NCBI GenBank assembly: GCA_024236175.1
Contig: JACKKY010000001.1
Coordinates: forward strand, 930,001 to 994,000
Direction of reading: 5' to 3'
Source of the DNA: Novosphingobium sp.
Lineage (GTDB): Bacteria; Pseudomonadota; Alphaproteobacteria; Sphingomonadales; Sphingomonadaceae
DNA: 64,000 nt
Below, in pieces: positions 1 through 8,456 of this stretch (position 1 is the first letter of the stretch; each line of letters begins with the position of its first letter). Position numbers and translations under genes: made by a program. The notes beneath the pieces were generated by a model. It made no database searches. It was not told the DNA's origin and was given only the letters and a program-made list of their open reading frames with translations.

Positions 1-43
1 GCACTCCCTCGAATCACTTGTTACTGGACTTAATGTCCTGTAT

Positions 44-58
44 TAGACACAGAGTCTA
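44..58. promoter_or_regulatory. inverted repeat upstream of TetR gene, possible operator
   Basis: TAGAC and GTCTA arms are separated by five bases, just upstream of a TetR-family start. A wider pair of arms, GTTACT at 20-25 and AGTAAC at 58-63, encloses it together with a GGAC/GTCC pair at 26-38. TetR proteins usually bind such palindromes over their own promoters, so autoregulation is a fair inference. The arms are short and no footprint is known. Confidence 0.3.
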
Positions 59-95
59 GTAACAAAGGCAGCGATGGACCTTGCAGAGTTCAGGA

Positions 96-719
96 ATGAC
101 GACAGTCAGCCCATTGTCCGTGCACCAGAACGAAGAGGATTTGCGCCTCGGCAAGTCCACAGACCCTCGCGCCATCCGTACGCGCAAGGCATTGCAGGAC
201 GCACTCGTCGCACTGCTCTTGCAGACAACCTTCGATGAGATTCGACCTCAGCAGATCGCGGCACGCGCAGGCGTCGCGCGCGCCAGCTTCTATCTGCACT
301 ATCCCTCGAAAGAGGCCTTGCTCGCCGATGTGGCACGCGATGCGATAAGGCAGTTCTTCGAACGCGGAATGCGCGCGCTGGACGCTGAGGGGGCAAAGGC
401 CGCTGCATTGTCCGACTGCCGTTGCATCGACGAGAATCGCAACCTCTGGTCGGCATTGCTCAACGGCGGCGCGCAATCGATCGTGCGCGAGGAATTCATG
501 TATCTTGCGCGGAACGTATCGCGGGAACGCTCGATGCCCGACGACCACCTGCCACCTGAACTGTCCCGCACGATCGCCAACAGCACTATCGTCGAGATAC
601 TGGCCTGGTGGCTGCGACAAGAGAAGGAATACAGCGTGGAATTCGTGGCGAACCTGATCGTCGACCTGGTTTTCAAACCGATCGCCGCGGTTTCCACCTC
701 GACAAATCGCAGGTTCTGA
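96..719 (+). CDS. TetR/AcrR family transcriptional regulator
   Basis: Cytoplasmic DNA-binding repressor-type protein of about 207 aa. The N-terminal helix-turn-helix is clear: IRPQQIAARAGVARASFYLHYPSKEALL, with the usual A-x-x-A-G-V-x-x-x-x-F-Y-x-H/Y-F/Y pattern about 60-90 residues in. The C-terminal ligand domain is not recognisable, so the effector is unknown. I chose the ATG at 96 because the frame upstream only offers a TTG at 81. A copper operon follows on the same strand after about 115 bases, but that operon has its own CsoR-type repressor, so this regulator may control something upstream of the window. Confidence 0.85.
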   Translation: MTTVSPLSVHQNEEDLRLGKSTDPRAIRTRKALQDALVALLLQTTFDEIRPQQIAARAGVARASFYLHYPSKEALLADVARDAIRQFFERGMRALDAEGAKAAALSDCRCIDENRNLWSALLNGGAQSIVREEFMYLARNVSRERSMPDDHLPPELSRTIANSTIVEILAWWLRQEKEYSVEFVANLIVDLVFKPIAAVSTSTNRRF

Positions 720-782
720 AGCGGCGACCGGAAGCAAGCGGTCTTTCATCGCATCCGAACTTGCCGCGAGATTGCTTTCTGT

Positions 783-801
783 GATACTCCCCGGGGGTAT
801 C
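783..801. promoter_or_regulatory. CsoR-type operator overlapping the -10 of the copper operon
   Basis: GATACTCCCCGGGGGTATC is a near-perfect palindrome (one mismatched pair) of the kind bound by CsoR/RcnR/FrmR (DUF156) repressors: AT-rich ends around a G/C core. A TTGCCG at 761-766 and GATACT at 783-788, 16 bases apart, would make a sigma-70 promoter whose -10 lies inside the palindrome. A bound repressor would block it. The palindrome, spacing and position are seen; binding is inferred. Confidence 0.6.
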
Positions 802-834
802 GAGACGAATACCGAACGACGGGATCGACCAGCG

Positions 835-1107
835 GTGGACGGCAAGTTCGACAAGGAAATCGCGCGCATGAAGCGCATCGAGGGGCAGGCCCGCGGCATC
901 CAGAAAATGATGCAGGACGAACGCTACTGCATCGACATCCTCCAGCAGATGGCTGCGATGGAAGCCGCGATCCGGGCGGCAAAGTCCAAAGTGCTCGACA
1001 TCCATGCCGGCCACTGCGTCGAAGAGGCCCTGCGAGGCGGCGACATCGATGAACAGCGCGAGAAGTTCACCGAGCTGGTCGGACTGATCAGCAAGGTGGG
1101 CCGCTGA
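835..1107 (+). CDS. csoR: CsoR/RcnR/FrmR-family metal-sensing repressor, probably copper
   Basis: All-helical DUF156 repressor. In copper-sensing members Cu(I) is held by Cys-x(n)-His-x3-Cys; here the Cys is in ERYCIDIL and the His/Cys pair in IHAGHC (His and Cys four apart), matching the CsoR ligand set. The family's core, KRIEGQARGIQKM, is intact. The frame is open from a TTG at 772, but that start would put the palindromic operator and the -10 inside the gene. The GTG at 835 gives about 90 aa, the usual family length, and leaves the operator upstream. The stop overlaps the next start as TGATG. The downstream CopA/CopB genes support copper as the signal; nickel or formaldehyde sensing is less likely given the ligands. 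Confidence 0.85.
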   Translation: MDGKFDKEIARMKRIEGQARGIQKMMQDERYCIDILQQMAAMEAAIRAAKSKVLDIHAGHCVEEALRGGDIDEQREKFTELVGLISKVGR

Positions 1108-1487
1108 TGAACGGCGGCCGCCGCGTGCGCCGTGCCGGGGCTCTTTCCGCGGCTTTCGTGATGCTGCTCGTCGGTTTCGCCCTGGCAAGCGCACCTGTCC
1201 TCGCGGCCGGTCCGCAATCGAGGACGCAAGCCATGGGGATGGCGGAAATCGCGACGCCGTCCGAAATCCCCTGCGATGCTATGGAAGGCCATGACGACCG
1301 GTCGAAGGGCGGCCATGACCCGGGATGCGTTGCCGCCTGCCTTTCCGCTCACGGTGCCTTGCTACCGGAAATGCCGAGCCACGACGCCGTGCTGCACGAG
1401 CCCGCCGCGATTGCCGAATCCGGTCCGGCTCATGCCCTTGCCGACCTCCCGTTCGGCTTGGACCCGCCCCCTCCGCGCCTGTCCTGA
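1107..1487 (+). CDS. small exported Cys/His/Met-containing protein of the copper operon
   Basis: A 126-aa protein I cannot assign to a family with confidence. Residues 1-34 read as a signal peptide or single membrane anchor (RRVRR, then a hydrophobic run ending in APVLAAG). The middle has a possible metal-binding stretch with Cys, His, Asp and Met (PCDAMEGHDD, then GGHDP, GCVAACLSAHG). The C-terminus is rich in Pro and Ala. It starts within the stop codon of the CsoR-type gene and precedes copA by 97 bases, so a periplasmic copper-binding or sensing accessory role is plausible. DUF2946- or CopL-like proteins are alternatives that a profile search could settle. Confidence 0.6.
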   Translation: MNGGRRVRRAGALSAAFVMLLVGFALASAPVLAAGPQSRTQAMGMAEIATPSEIPCDAMEGHDDRSKGGHDPGCVAACLSAHGALLPEMPSHDAVLHEPAAIAESGPAHALADLPFGLDPPPPRLS

Positions 1488-1584
1488 AGAGAACAACCGC
1501 ACCGCTCCGGGAGTCGGACCGTGTCCGCAGCCCGGTTGGTTGAACTTACTGCAGAAAGGCCCGGCAGCGCCGGGCGGATGAACC

Positions 1585-3300
1585 ATGCTCCAGAAATATC
1601 TTGACCGGCGCTGCCTGCTCGACGGCGCGCTTGTCCTTGGCGGCGGAGCCGCCGCTACCATGCTCCTGCCCGGCTGGGCGCAATCCCAGCCGATGCACCA
1701 CGACCACACTGCCGCGACCGGCCGAGGCGTCCTTTCCGGCAACGACATAGCCCTCGACATCGCCCGTACACGCTTCACGCTCGGCAAGCGCACCGGCCAT
1801 GCGGTGACCGTCAACGGCTCCCTGCCCGCGCCGCTCATCCGGTTGCGCAAAGGACAGGATGTCCGCATCGCCGTGACCAACCACCTCGACGAGGACAGCT
1901 CGATCCACTGGCACGGCATCCTGCTGCCGTTCCAGATGGACGGAGTTCCGGGCATCAGCTTTCCTGGCATCCGCCCGCACGAAACCTTCGTCTACGAGTT
2001 CCCGGTCCGCCAGTCCGGCACCTACTGGTATCACAGCCATTCCGGCCTGCAGGAAGCGATCGGCCTCTACGGACCGCTGATCATAGATGCGGCCCATCAC
2101 GATCCGGTGCACCATGACCGCGAGCATGTCGTCGTGCTGTCGGACTGGAGCTTCATGCATCCGCACACGATCGTGCGAAAACTCAAGCAGCAGCCCGACT
2201 ACTTCAACTACGAGCAGCAGACGCTGGCTGGCCTGCTTGCCGGCAAGGGCATGAGCGCGGCCGAGCGCATGCGCTGGGCCGCGATGCGGATGATGCCGTC
2301 GGACATCGCCGACGTGACCGGCGCGACCTACACCTATCTGGTCAACGGCCAGGGGCCGGACGACAACTGGACGGGCCTGTTCGCGCAGGGAGAGCGGGTG
2401 AGGCTGCGCATCATCAACGCCTCGGCCATGACGATCTTCAACCTGCGCATTCCCGGCTTGCCGATGACGGTGGTCAATGCCGATGGCGAGAACGTCGTGC
2501 CGGTCGAGACCGACGAAATCCAAATCGGCGTGGCCGAAACATACGACGTGGTCGTGACGCCCGAAGCGCGGGCCTACACGCTGCTTGCCGAAAGCATCGA
2601 CCGCTCCGGCCATGCGCGCGGCACGCTGGCGCCGCAGCCGGGCATGGCGGCCGAAGTGCCGCCGCTGGGCGACCCGCCAAGGCTCACCATGCGCGACATG
2701 GCGATGGCGCCGATGGCGGGCATGGACCACGGCGCGATGGAGCATTCGATGCGCGACGCCAGCGGCGCGCCCGGCGTCGCCCTGACGCCCGGGGTGGACA
2801 TGATCGCGCCGATGCCGGTCGATCGCACCGGAGATCGGGGCATCGGGCTGGACGGCGTCGATCACCGCGTGCTCCTCTACACCGATCTCGAAGCGCTCGA
2901 ACCCAATCCCGACCCGAGGCCACCGTCGCGCCAGATCGAGATCCATCTGACCGGCAACATGGAACGCTACATGTGGTCGTTCGACGGCACGCGCTTTTCC
3001 GAACAGACCGAGCCGATCCGCCTCGCCCGCAACGAGCGGGTGCGTGTCAAGCTGGTCAACGACACGATGATGACGCACCCCATCCACCTGCACGGGCATT
3101 TCTTCGAAGTGGTCAACGGCAAGGCCGGGCGCCAGCCGCGCAAGCATACCGTCAACGTCCTGCCCGGCGGTTTCGTGCGTTTCGACCTGACGGCCGATGC
3201 GCCCGGCGACTGGGCCTTCCACTGCCACCTGCTGATGCACATGCACGCCGGCATGTTCAACGTGGTCACCGTCCGGCCGCTCGATGGAGAACCGTCATGA
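1585..3300 (+). CDS. copA: copper-resistance multicopper oxidase CopA
   Basis: Periplasmic multicopper oxidase of 571 aa, probably exported folded by Tat: residues 8-9 are a twin arginine (DRRCLLDG) before a hydrophobic segment. All four copper-ligand motifs are present: HWHG (in SIHWHGILLPFQMDG), WYHSH, HPIHLHGHFF, and HCHLLMHMHAGM, whose axial Met marks a type 1 site. A Met/His-rich stretch (MRDMAMAPMAGMDHGAMEH) lies near residues 370-390, typical of PcoA/CopA, where it binds surplus copper. The family oxidises Cu(I) to the less toxic Cu(II). The stop overlaps the copB start as ATGA, so the pair is translationally coupled. Confidence 0.95.
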   Translation: MLQKYLDRRCLLDGALVLGGGAAATMLLPGWAQSQPMHHDHTAATGRGVLSGNDIALDIARTRFTLGKRTGHAVTVNGSLPAPLIRLRKGQDVRIAVTNHLDEDSSIHWHGILLPFQMDGVPGISFPGIRPHETFVYEFPVRQSGTYWYHSHSGLQEAIGLYGPLIIDAAHHDPVHHDREHVVVLSDWSFMHPHTIVRKLKQQPDYFNYEQQTLAGLLAGKGMSAAERMRWAAMRMMPSDIADVTGATYTYLVNGQGPDDNWTGLFAQGERVRLRIINASAMTIFNLRIPGLPMTVVNADGENVVPVETDEIQIGVAETYDVVVTPEARAYTLLAESIDRSGHARGTLAPQPGMAAEVPPLGDPPRLTMRDMAMAPMAGMDHGAMEHSMRDASGAPGVALTPGVDMIAPMPVDRTGDRGIGLDGVDHRVLLYTDLEALEPNPDPRPPSRQIEIHLTGNMERYMWSFDGTRFSEQTEPIRLARNERVRVKLVNDTMMTHPIHLHGHFFEVVNGKAGRQPRKHTVNVLPGGFVRFDLTADAPGDWAFHCHLLMHMHAGMFNVVTVRPLDGEPS

Positions 3301-4217
3301 GGGCGCTGGCCGCAATCGCGCTGCTGCTGTCGGCCACGCCCGCGCTGGCGCAGCATATGGGCCATGAAGGCCATGATATGCAGGCGGATCGCGAAGAGGT
3401 GCCGCAGGATATGCCCGCAGCCGATCCGCATGCGCATCACCGCATGCAGATGGACGCCGAGCCGGATATCCCCGCCGCTCCGCCGCCTCCCGAGGCGACG
3501 ACGGGACCGGAGCACGCCGCCGATACAGTCTTTTCCCGGGAGGAAATGGCGCACTCACGCAATGCGATGCGGCGCGAAATGGGCGGGACGTCGACGCACC
3601 TCGTCATGATCGACCGGCTGGAAACGCAGTCAGGGACCGGCAGCGACGCCGTGCTGTGGGATGCAAACGCCTGGGTGGGCGGAGACTTCGACAAGCTGTG
3701 GATCAAGGCCGAAGGCGAGGCCGAATGGTCAGGCCCGGTCGAGGAAGCCGAAATCCAGGCCTTGTGGAGCCACGCGATCGGTCCGTGGTTCGATGTCCAG
3801 GCGGGCATCCGCTACGACATCCGGCCCCGGCCCGGACGGGCGCATCTGGCTCTCGGCGTGCAAGGGCTGGCGCCCTATTTCTTCGAACTGGATGCAGCGG
3901 CCTTCCTGTCCGAAAAGGGCGACCTGACCGCACGGATCGAAGCCGAATACGACCAGAGGATCACCCAGCGCCTGATCGCCCAGCCGCGCGTAGAGCTGAA
4001 CCTGTCGGCGCAGGACGTGCCCGAGCTTGAGCTGGGTTCCGGAGTCACCTCGCTTCAGGCCGGCATTCGGCTGCGATACGAAGTGGTGCGGGAATTCGCG
4101 CCCTATGTCGGCGTGGAATGGAAGCGCGAACTGGGAGACACCGCCCGCTACACGCAGATGGCAGGCGGCGATCCCGATAGAACGGTCTTCGTCGCGGGGC
4201 TGAGGCTGTGGTTCTGA
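3297..4217 (+). CDS. copB: copper resistance protein CopB (outer membrane)
   Basis: 306-aa outer-membrane protein of the CopB/PcoB family. MRALAAIALLLSATPALAQ is a standard signal peptide. Next comes a Met/His-rich mature N-terminus (HMGHEGHDM, DPHAHHRMQMD) and a Pro stretch. From about residue 75 the family's beta-barrel region follows (THLVMIDRLE, WDANAWVGGDFDKLWIKAEGE, ending FVAGLRLWF with a C-terminal aromatic). The ATG at 3297 overlaps the copA stop by four bases; longer readings of this frame lie inside copA and lack a signal peptide. Together with CopA it gives periplasmic and outer-membrane copper tolerance. No CopC or CopD follows. Confidence 0.93.
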   Translation: MRALAAIALLLSATPALAQHMGHEGHDMQADREEVPQDMPAADPHAHHRMQMDAEPDIPAAPPPPEATTGPEHAADTVFSREEMAHSRNAMRREMGGTSTHLVMIDRLETQSGTGSDAVLWDANAWVGGDFDKLWIKAEGEAEWSGPVEEAEIQALWSHAIGPWFDVQAGIRYDIRPRPGRAHLALGVQGLAPYFFELDAAAFLSEKGDLTARIEAEYDQRITQRLIAQPRVELNLSAQDVPELELGSGVTSLQAGIRLRYEVVREFAPYVGVEWKRELGDTARYTQMAGGDPDRTVFVAGLRLWF

Positions 4218-4255
4218 TGCCCCGGCCTGGCTGACGGCCGCGACCGCCCGGAGGT

Positions 4256-4816
4256 TCAGACCGCGACGTTGGTGCCGAGACGCTCCGGCGCGACTTGCAG
4301 CGGCCGCTGATAGGACACGTCTTCGCGATCGCGGCTGATGTGGATGACTTCCCTGAACTTCGCGATCAGGGTTTCGGCCAGATCATTGCCCGGGGTTGCG
4401 TCCCACTCGCCGACGCAGACCCGCGTCGCGATGGCCCACCGGCCGTCCCGCCGCTCGAACCGGTCGACATAGCGGCCGCCGGCAAGCGAGAACGGCGGAT
4501 CGCCGACGTTGTTGTTGGCCACTGCAAAATAGGTCTCGGCATGCGCCGTATCCCCGTCGAGTTCACAGACGTGATTGCAGATCATGTGATTGGTGGACTT
4601 GTGGTGATGGCGATGCAGGTCGCTGAAGTAGTCGAAGAATTCGGACGGTGACCCCACGAACACGCCGTATTCGAGCTGCGCATCCTCGTGAAAGGCGGAA
4701 AGCGCCGATTCCCGGTCCAGCCGGTCCATCCCCCTTGTGTAGCGATTGACGCAATCGAGGATATCCATCCGGCTTTTCACGTAGTCGAGCGTGGCTTCCA
4801 ATGTCCGGTCTCCCAT
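4256..4816 (-). CDS. SnoaL-like / NTF2-fold nuclear transport factor 2 family protein
   Basis: 186-aa protein with the small cone-like fold of the SnoaL/SDO group. Typical features are an N-terminal DCVNRYTRGMDRLDRE helix, ALSAFHEDAQLEYGVF, the HHHKSTNHMICNHVCELDGDTA region, and DRFERRDGRWAIATR near the end. Such proteins catalyse cyclisation, isomerisation or dehydration, or act as ring-hydroxylating subunits; here the reaction is unknown. The ATG at 4816 has GGAG seven bases upstream. It sits 4 bases after the luciferase-like gene in a - strand operon that also includes an amidohydrolase, so it probably works in the same catabolic route. Confidence 0.8.
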   Translation of the reverse strand: MGDRTLEATLDYVKSRMDILDCVNRYTRGMDRLDRESALSAFHEDAQLEYGVFVGSPSEFFDYFSDLHRHHHKSTNHMICNHVCELDGDTAHAETYFAVANNNVGDPPFSLAGGRYVDRFERRDGRWAIATRVCVGEWDATPGNDLAETLIAKFREVIHISRDREDVSYQRPLQVAPERLGTNVAV

Positions 4817-4820
4817 GTCT

Positions 4821-5711
4821 TCAGCTCCATGTTCTGGGGGCGAGCATCTCGAAAATCTCTTCGTCCTGCGGCGAGAGCATGCGCCCCTCGCCCGGAAGTA
4901 TCTGGATGGCGACCTGGTCCGCGCCGGCATCGAGATGTTCCTGGATGCGGGCGCGGAACTGCGCCTCGCCGCCCCAGCACACGATGCTGTCTATCAACCG
5001 GTCGGAGCCGCCATTGGCGAGATCGTCCTCGCTGAAACCCAGCCGCAGGAAATTGTTGCAGTAGTTGGGAAATTTCAGATAGCCGGAAACATATGCCCGC
5101 CCGGTCGCCCGCGCCGTCGCGGGATCGCCGGCGCGCAGCAGCACCTGCTCCGGCAGCAGCAGTTTGCCCGGCCCCAGGATTTCGCGTGCCATCGCCGTGT
5201 GTTCGGGCGTGACGTTGTAGGGATGGGCGCCGTCCGCATGCGATGCCGAGAGCGCCAGCATCTTCGGGCCCAGCGCGCCAAGCACGGTCTTCGGCTTGTC
5301 GGCAGGCGGCGGCCCCGCATATTCGGTGGCGCGCATCCTCTCGAGATAGTCGCGCATCGCCGCCAGCGGCCGCTTGTAGGCCTGCCCGCGCATGCCTTCG
5401 ACCAGCGGCGCATGCGACACGCCGAGGCCGAGGAGGAAACGCCCGCCGGACATCTCGGCGAGGCCGTATTGCGCAGTGAGCGTGGCAAGGCTGTCGCGCG
5501 CGTAGATATTGGCGATTCCGGTGGCGACCGTCAGCGTCCTGGTATGGCTCAGGATCCACGCGGCATTGACCAGCGGGTTGCAGCCGAACGCCTCCGGTAT
5601 CCACAAGGTGCGGTAGCCATAGCCCTCGATCCGCGAGGCCATGGCCGCAAGGTCCCGCGCTTTCAGCACGTCGGCCAGCAACCAGGCCCCGACTTTTCCG
5701 AGTTCCGGCAC
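4821..5711 (-). CDS. luciferase-like (LLM class) flavin-dependent oxidoreductase
   Basis: 296-aa TIM-barrel protein of the bacterial luciferase-like group, closest by pattern to the TIGR03620 type labelled F420-dependent. Seen: GYGYRTLWIPEAFG, LTVATGIANIYARD, GRFLLGLGVSHAPLVEG (the conserved flavin-site strand) and LGALGPKMLALSASHADGAHPYNVTPEHT. The GTG start at 5711 has AGGGAG nine bases upstream. Family members oxidise or reduce small substrates with FMNH2 or F420. Sphingomonads are generally not known as F420 producers, so FMN is the safer guess. It is second of three genes in the operon. Confidence 0.85.
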   Translation of the reverse strand: MPELGKVGAWLLADVLKARDLAAMASRIEGYGYRTLWIPEAFGCNPLVNAAWILSHTRTLTVATGIANIYARDSLATLTAQYGLAEMSGGRFLLGLGVSHAPLVEGMRGQAYKRPLAAMRDYLERMRATEYAGPPPADKPKTVLGALGPKMLALSASHADGAHPYNVTPEHTAMAREILGPGKLLLPEQVLLRAGDPATARATGRAYVSGYLKFPNYCNNFLRLGFSEDDLANGGSDRLIDSIVCWGGEAQFRARIQEHLDAGADQVAIQILPGEGRMLSPQDEEIFEMLAPRTWS

Positions 5712-5724
5712 GATCCGCGTCTCC

Positions 5725-6816
5725 CTAGAGTTCGATCCGATAGGTCCTGGCGGCAGTGCCGGCGAACAACGCCGCCCTCTCCGCAGCCGACCCGCCGGCG
5801 ACGATGCGCTTGAAGGCGTTCCAGATCACCGGATAGTCGGCAGTGACCCCATCCACCGGGAAATTGCTTTCGAACATTCCCCGGTCCGCGCCGAAAGCCT
5901 CGATGCAGCATTCGATGTAGGGCCGCCACGCATCCGCCAGTTCTTCCGAACCCATGCTTTCGGGACGGCCGGCATTGTCGAAGCCGCACATCGCATTGCC
6001 CAGGCCGCCGAGCTTGACGGCGATATTGGGATGCTGCGCCACCTCCTCGATTGCGTCGCGCCAGATCGGAAAACGCTCGGCCAGCGTGCCGCTGAAGCCG
6101 CCCAGCCCGGTGGGCATGCCGACGTGATTGAGAACGATCTGGGTGTCGGGAAAGGCCCGCGCGAGATCCGCGAGCTCTCCGATCTGCGGTTCGAACAGGA
6201 AGATATCGCAGGAAAGACCCAGCGGTGCGAGCTGGGCGAAGCCTTCGCGAAATGCCGGGTCCGCCAGCGTTCCGGGCTTGCTGCCGATCGCAGCCGAAAG
6301 CTTGGGAAGCCGCTGGTCGAAAGCCACCCCCGCAGCGCGAACTCCGCGATAGCGCCCGCCGCCTGCGGCGATATGCGCTTCCAGCGTTTCGCGAACCGCC
6401 GCGCCCGCCCGCAAGTCGGCTCCGCCGACGATTGCCGCGCACAGGCGGGCGTCGCCGAACGTTCCGCTTTCGGCCATTGCCGCCATGCCGTTGGCGAATT
6501 CGATCTCGCCGACCGAGCGCAGATGCGCCGGTCCGCCTTGCCGGTACATCGAATGGACCTCGACATAGACGGTGGCTCGCACATTGTGGCCGCAGGAGGC
6601 ATCGGCCATCAGTTCGTCGAACAGGTAGCGCGGATGGAAACTGAAGTTCCGGGTCAGCGGGCCGAGTTCCGGGTCCTGCCTGTCCATGGCGTCGAGCTTT
6701 TCCTGAGGCTGGAACCAGAGGTGATGGTGCGCGTCGACGATCGGGAGATCGGGCTCCAGTATCGGTTCGCGCGCCTGCCGGCGCTCCTCCGGCGGAGCCG
6801 ATGCACCTCTCTCCAT
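5725..6816 (-). CDS. amidohydrolase-family (amidohydrolase 2) metal-dependent hydrolase
   Basis: 363-aa TIM-barrel hydrolase. The metal-binding HxH occurs in LPIVDAHHHLWF at about residues 26-34; further metal or acid positions are VLNHVG and FESNFPVDG (the C-terminal conserved Asp after SNFP). These enzymes hydrolyse lactones or C-C bonds or decarboxylate ring acids. I prefer the ATG at 6816; the frame also runs back to a GTG at 6861. It heads the - strand operon, divergent from the acyl-CoA ligase gene, and is one of two amidohydrolases in the locus, suggesting two hydrolytic steps on one pathway. Confidence 0.85.
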   Translation of the reverse strand: MERGASAPPEERRQAREPILEPDLPIVDAHHHLWFQPQEKLDAMDRQDPELGPLTRNFSFHPRYLFDELMADASCGHNVRATVYVEVHSMYRQGGPAHLRSVGEIEFANGMAAMAESGTFGDARLCAAIVGGADLRAGAAVRETLEAHIAAGGGRYRGVRAAGVAFDQRLPKLSAAIGSKPGTLADPAFREGFAQLAPLGLSCDIFLFEPQIGELADLARAFPDTQIVLNHVGMPTGLGGFSGTLAERFPIWRDAIEEVAQHPNIAVKLGGLGNAMCGFDNAGRPESMGSEELADAWRPYIECCIEAFGADRGMFESNFPVDGVTADYPVIWNAFKRIVAGGSAAERAALFAGTAARTYRIEL

Positions 6817-6979
6817 GTGTAGCTTCCCGCCCGTATGCCGATTCTCATTGATTTCATACACCTTCTAATTTTCAGGCGAGGAGTTTCAAGGTCAAATTCG
6901 TCAGCCGCAGCTCACGCCCTGTGTCTATGTGCTTCGGTATCGGGCAACCCGCCACATTCAGGGGATTGCGCAGCCCCCG

Positions 6980-7015
6980 CAAAAACCTATACGCTGTATG
7001 AATTGATAAGGGCTC
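6980..7015. promoter_or_regulatory. divergent promoter region of the catabolic locus with a short inverted repeat
   Basis: The 217 bases between the two divergent operons hold an AT-richer patch. Within it ATAC-GCT-GTAT (6989-6999) is an inverted repeat close to the + strand ligase start. It could be an operator for the TetR gene at the end of that operon. The arms are only four bases, so this is weak. Confidence 0.25.
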
Positions 7016-7033
7016 GGGAGAGAAAGCGGGAGA

Positions 7034-8443
7034 ATGGGCGAGAGACGGCACATCGTCGACATCGTGGACGATCTGGACCGGTCGCGCGGCGGCGATCCGG
7101 CGCTGACGATCGGGGACGACACCTGGTCCTTTGCACGACTTTCCGAAGAATCCCGGCGCGCCGCGAGCAGGCTCGACGCGCTGGGCCTGAAGCAGGACGA
7201 AGTCGTCGTGCTGCCTTCGGCCAACTCGCATGAGCAGGTGGCCCTGTTCCTTGGCGCGTGGCGGCTGGGCGCTACTCCCTTGCCGCTCTCCAAAGATGTC
7301 CCCGATGCCGAGTTGCGGCATATCATGGCGGCCGCCGGAGCTGGCCTGGTTCTGCGCGAGGGGCAGCAGCTCGCGAACGAACCGCTCTGGGACCGTCCCA
7401 ACCTGATCGCCACGCGCTGCCGCGCCCAGGCGAGCGGCGGCAGCACCGGCACGCCCAAGGTCATCGTCGACACCGAGCCCAACACCGTCGACCCGGAAGA
7501 GGATCACTGGGGCTGGAGCGAAGGGCCGGCGCTGTTCGTGCCGGGGCCGACTTTCCATTCCGGCCCGATGAATCACCTCATCGGCGGGCTCACCCGGGGC
7601 GTGCATGTGGTGATGATGCGCAAGTTCGATGCGAATGAGGCGACCTCGCTGATCGCCCGGCACCGGGCCCACTGGGCGCTGTTCGTACCGACGATGATGA
7701 ACCGCATCCTCAAGGTCGGCGGCGACATGAGGGCGAGGCTTGCCAGCCTGAAGCGGGTGTGGACATCTGCGGCCTATTGCCCCGCCTGGCTCAAGCAGGA
7801 ATGGATCGACATCGTCGGACCGGACGCCATCTGGGAGATATTCGGCGGAAGCGAAGGGGTCTCGACCACCATCATTTCCGGCCGCGAAGCGCTCGACCGC
7901 CCCGGCTCGGTCGGCCGTGCCGCCGGCAACGGCGAGATCGCGATCCTCGATTCCGACGGAAATCGGCTGCCGCCCGGCGAAGTCGGCGAGATCTACATGC
8001 GCAACAGGGTCGACGCGCGGCGCTTCGTTGTCATCAGCGAGGTGAAGCAGCGCCTCCGGCAGGACTGGGAAAGTTTCGGCGACCTCGGCTGGCTCGACGA
8101 GGACGGCTATCTCTATCTGGCCGACCGCCGCGTGGACATGATCAACACCGGCGGGCAGAACGTCTTCCCCGCCGAGGTCGAGGACGCGATCCAGAGCCAT
8201 CCGGCGGTCGGCGACGCCGTCGTGTTCGGCCAGCGCGACGACGATCTCGGCGAAATCGTCTGCGCGCGCGTCTACGCCGAGAATGGCGGAGTGACCGAGG
8301 CCGAGCTGCTCGAATATCTCGCCACGCGGATCACTCGCTACAAGATCCCGCGCCGCGTCGAATTCTCGGACGCGCCCATCCGCAACGACGCCGGGAAAGT
8401 CCGCCGGACCGATCTCGCCGCCGCTCCCCAAACGACAGCATGA
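7034..8443 (+). CDS. AMP-dependent synthetase/ligase (acyl-CoA synthetase)
   Basis: 469-aa member of the ANL adenylating family: activates a carboxylic acid to an acyl-AMP, then the CoA thioester. Seen: the phosphate-binding loop ASGGSTGTPKV (S/G/T-rich, Lys), FGGSEGV (A5-type motif), DLGWLDEDGYLYLADR (A7/A8), INTGGQNVFPAEVE, and the C-terminal NDAGKVRRTDL with the lysine used in adenylation. It is shorter than many acyl-CoA ligases, mainly in the region before the P-loop. It starts the + strand operon, so CoA activation is probably the entry step. The substrate cannot be read from sequence. Confidence 0.9.
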   Translation: MGERRHIVDIVDDLDRSRGGDPALTIGDDTWSFARLSEESRRAASRLDALGLKQDEVVVLPSANSHEQVALFLGAWRLGATPLPLSKDVPDAELRHIMAAAGAGLVLREGQQLANEPLWDRPNLIATRCRAQASGGSTGTPKVIVDTEPNTVDPEEDHWGWSEGPALFVPGPTFHSGPMNHLIGGLTRGVHVVMMRKFDANEATSLIARHRAHWALFVPTMMNRILKVGGDMRARLASLKRVWTSAAYCPAWLKQEWIDIVGPDAIWEIFGGSEGVSTTIISGREALDRPGSVGRAAGNGEIAILDSDGNRLPPGEVGEIYMRNRVDARRFVVISEVKQRLRQDWESFGDLGWLDEDGYLYLADRRVDMINTGGQNVFPAEVEDAIQSHPAVGDAVVFGQRDDDLGEIVCARVYAENGGVTEAELLEYLATRITRYKIPRRVEFSDAPIRNDAGKVRRTDLAAAPQTTA

Positions 8444-8456
8444 AGGATTTCGGACA

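Noticed and set aside
772..834. N-terminal extension of the CsoR-type repressor from TTG 772
   Set aside because: It would put the operator and -10 inside the coding region and exceeds the family length; GTG 835 is preferred.
1546..3246. A 566-codon open frame on the - strand across copA
   Set aside because: copA has all copper motifs; the opposite frame has none and a composition typical of antisense shadows.
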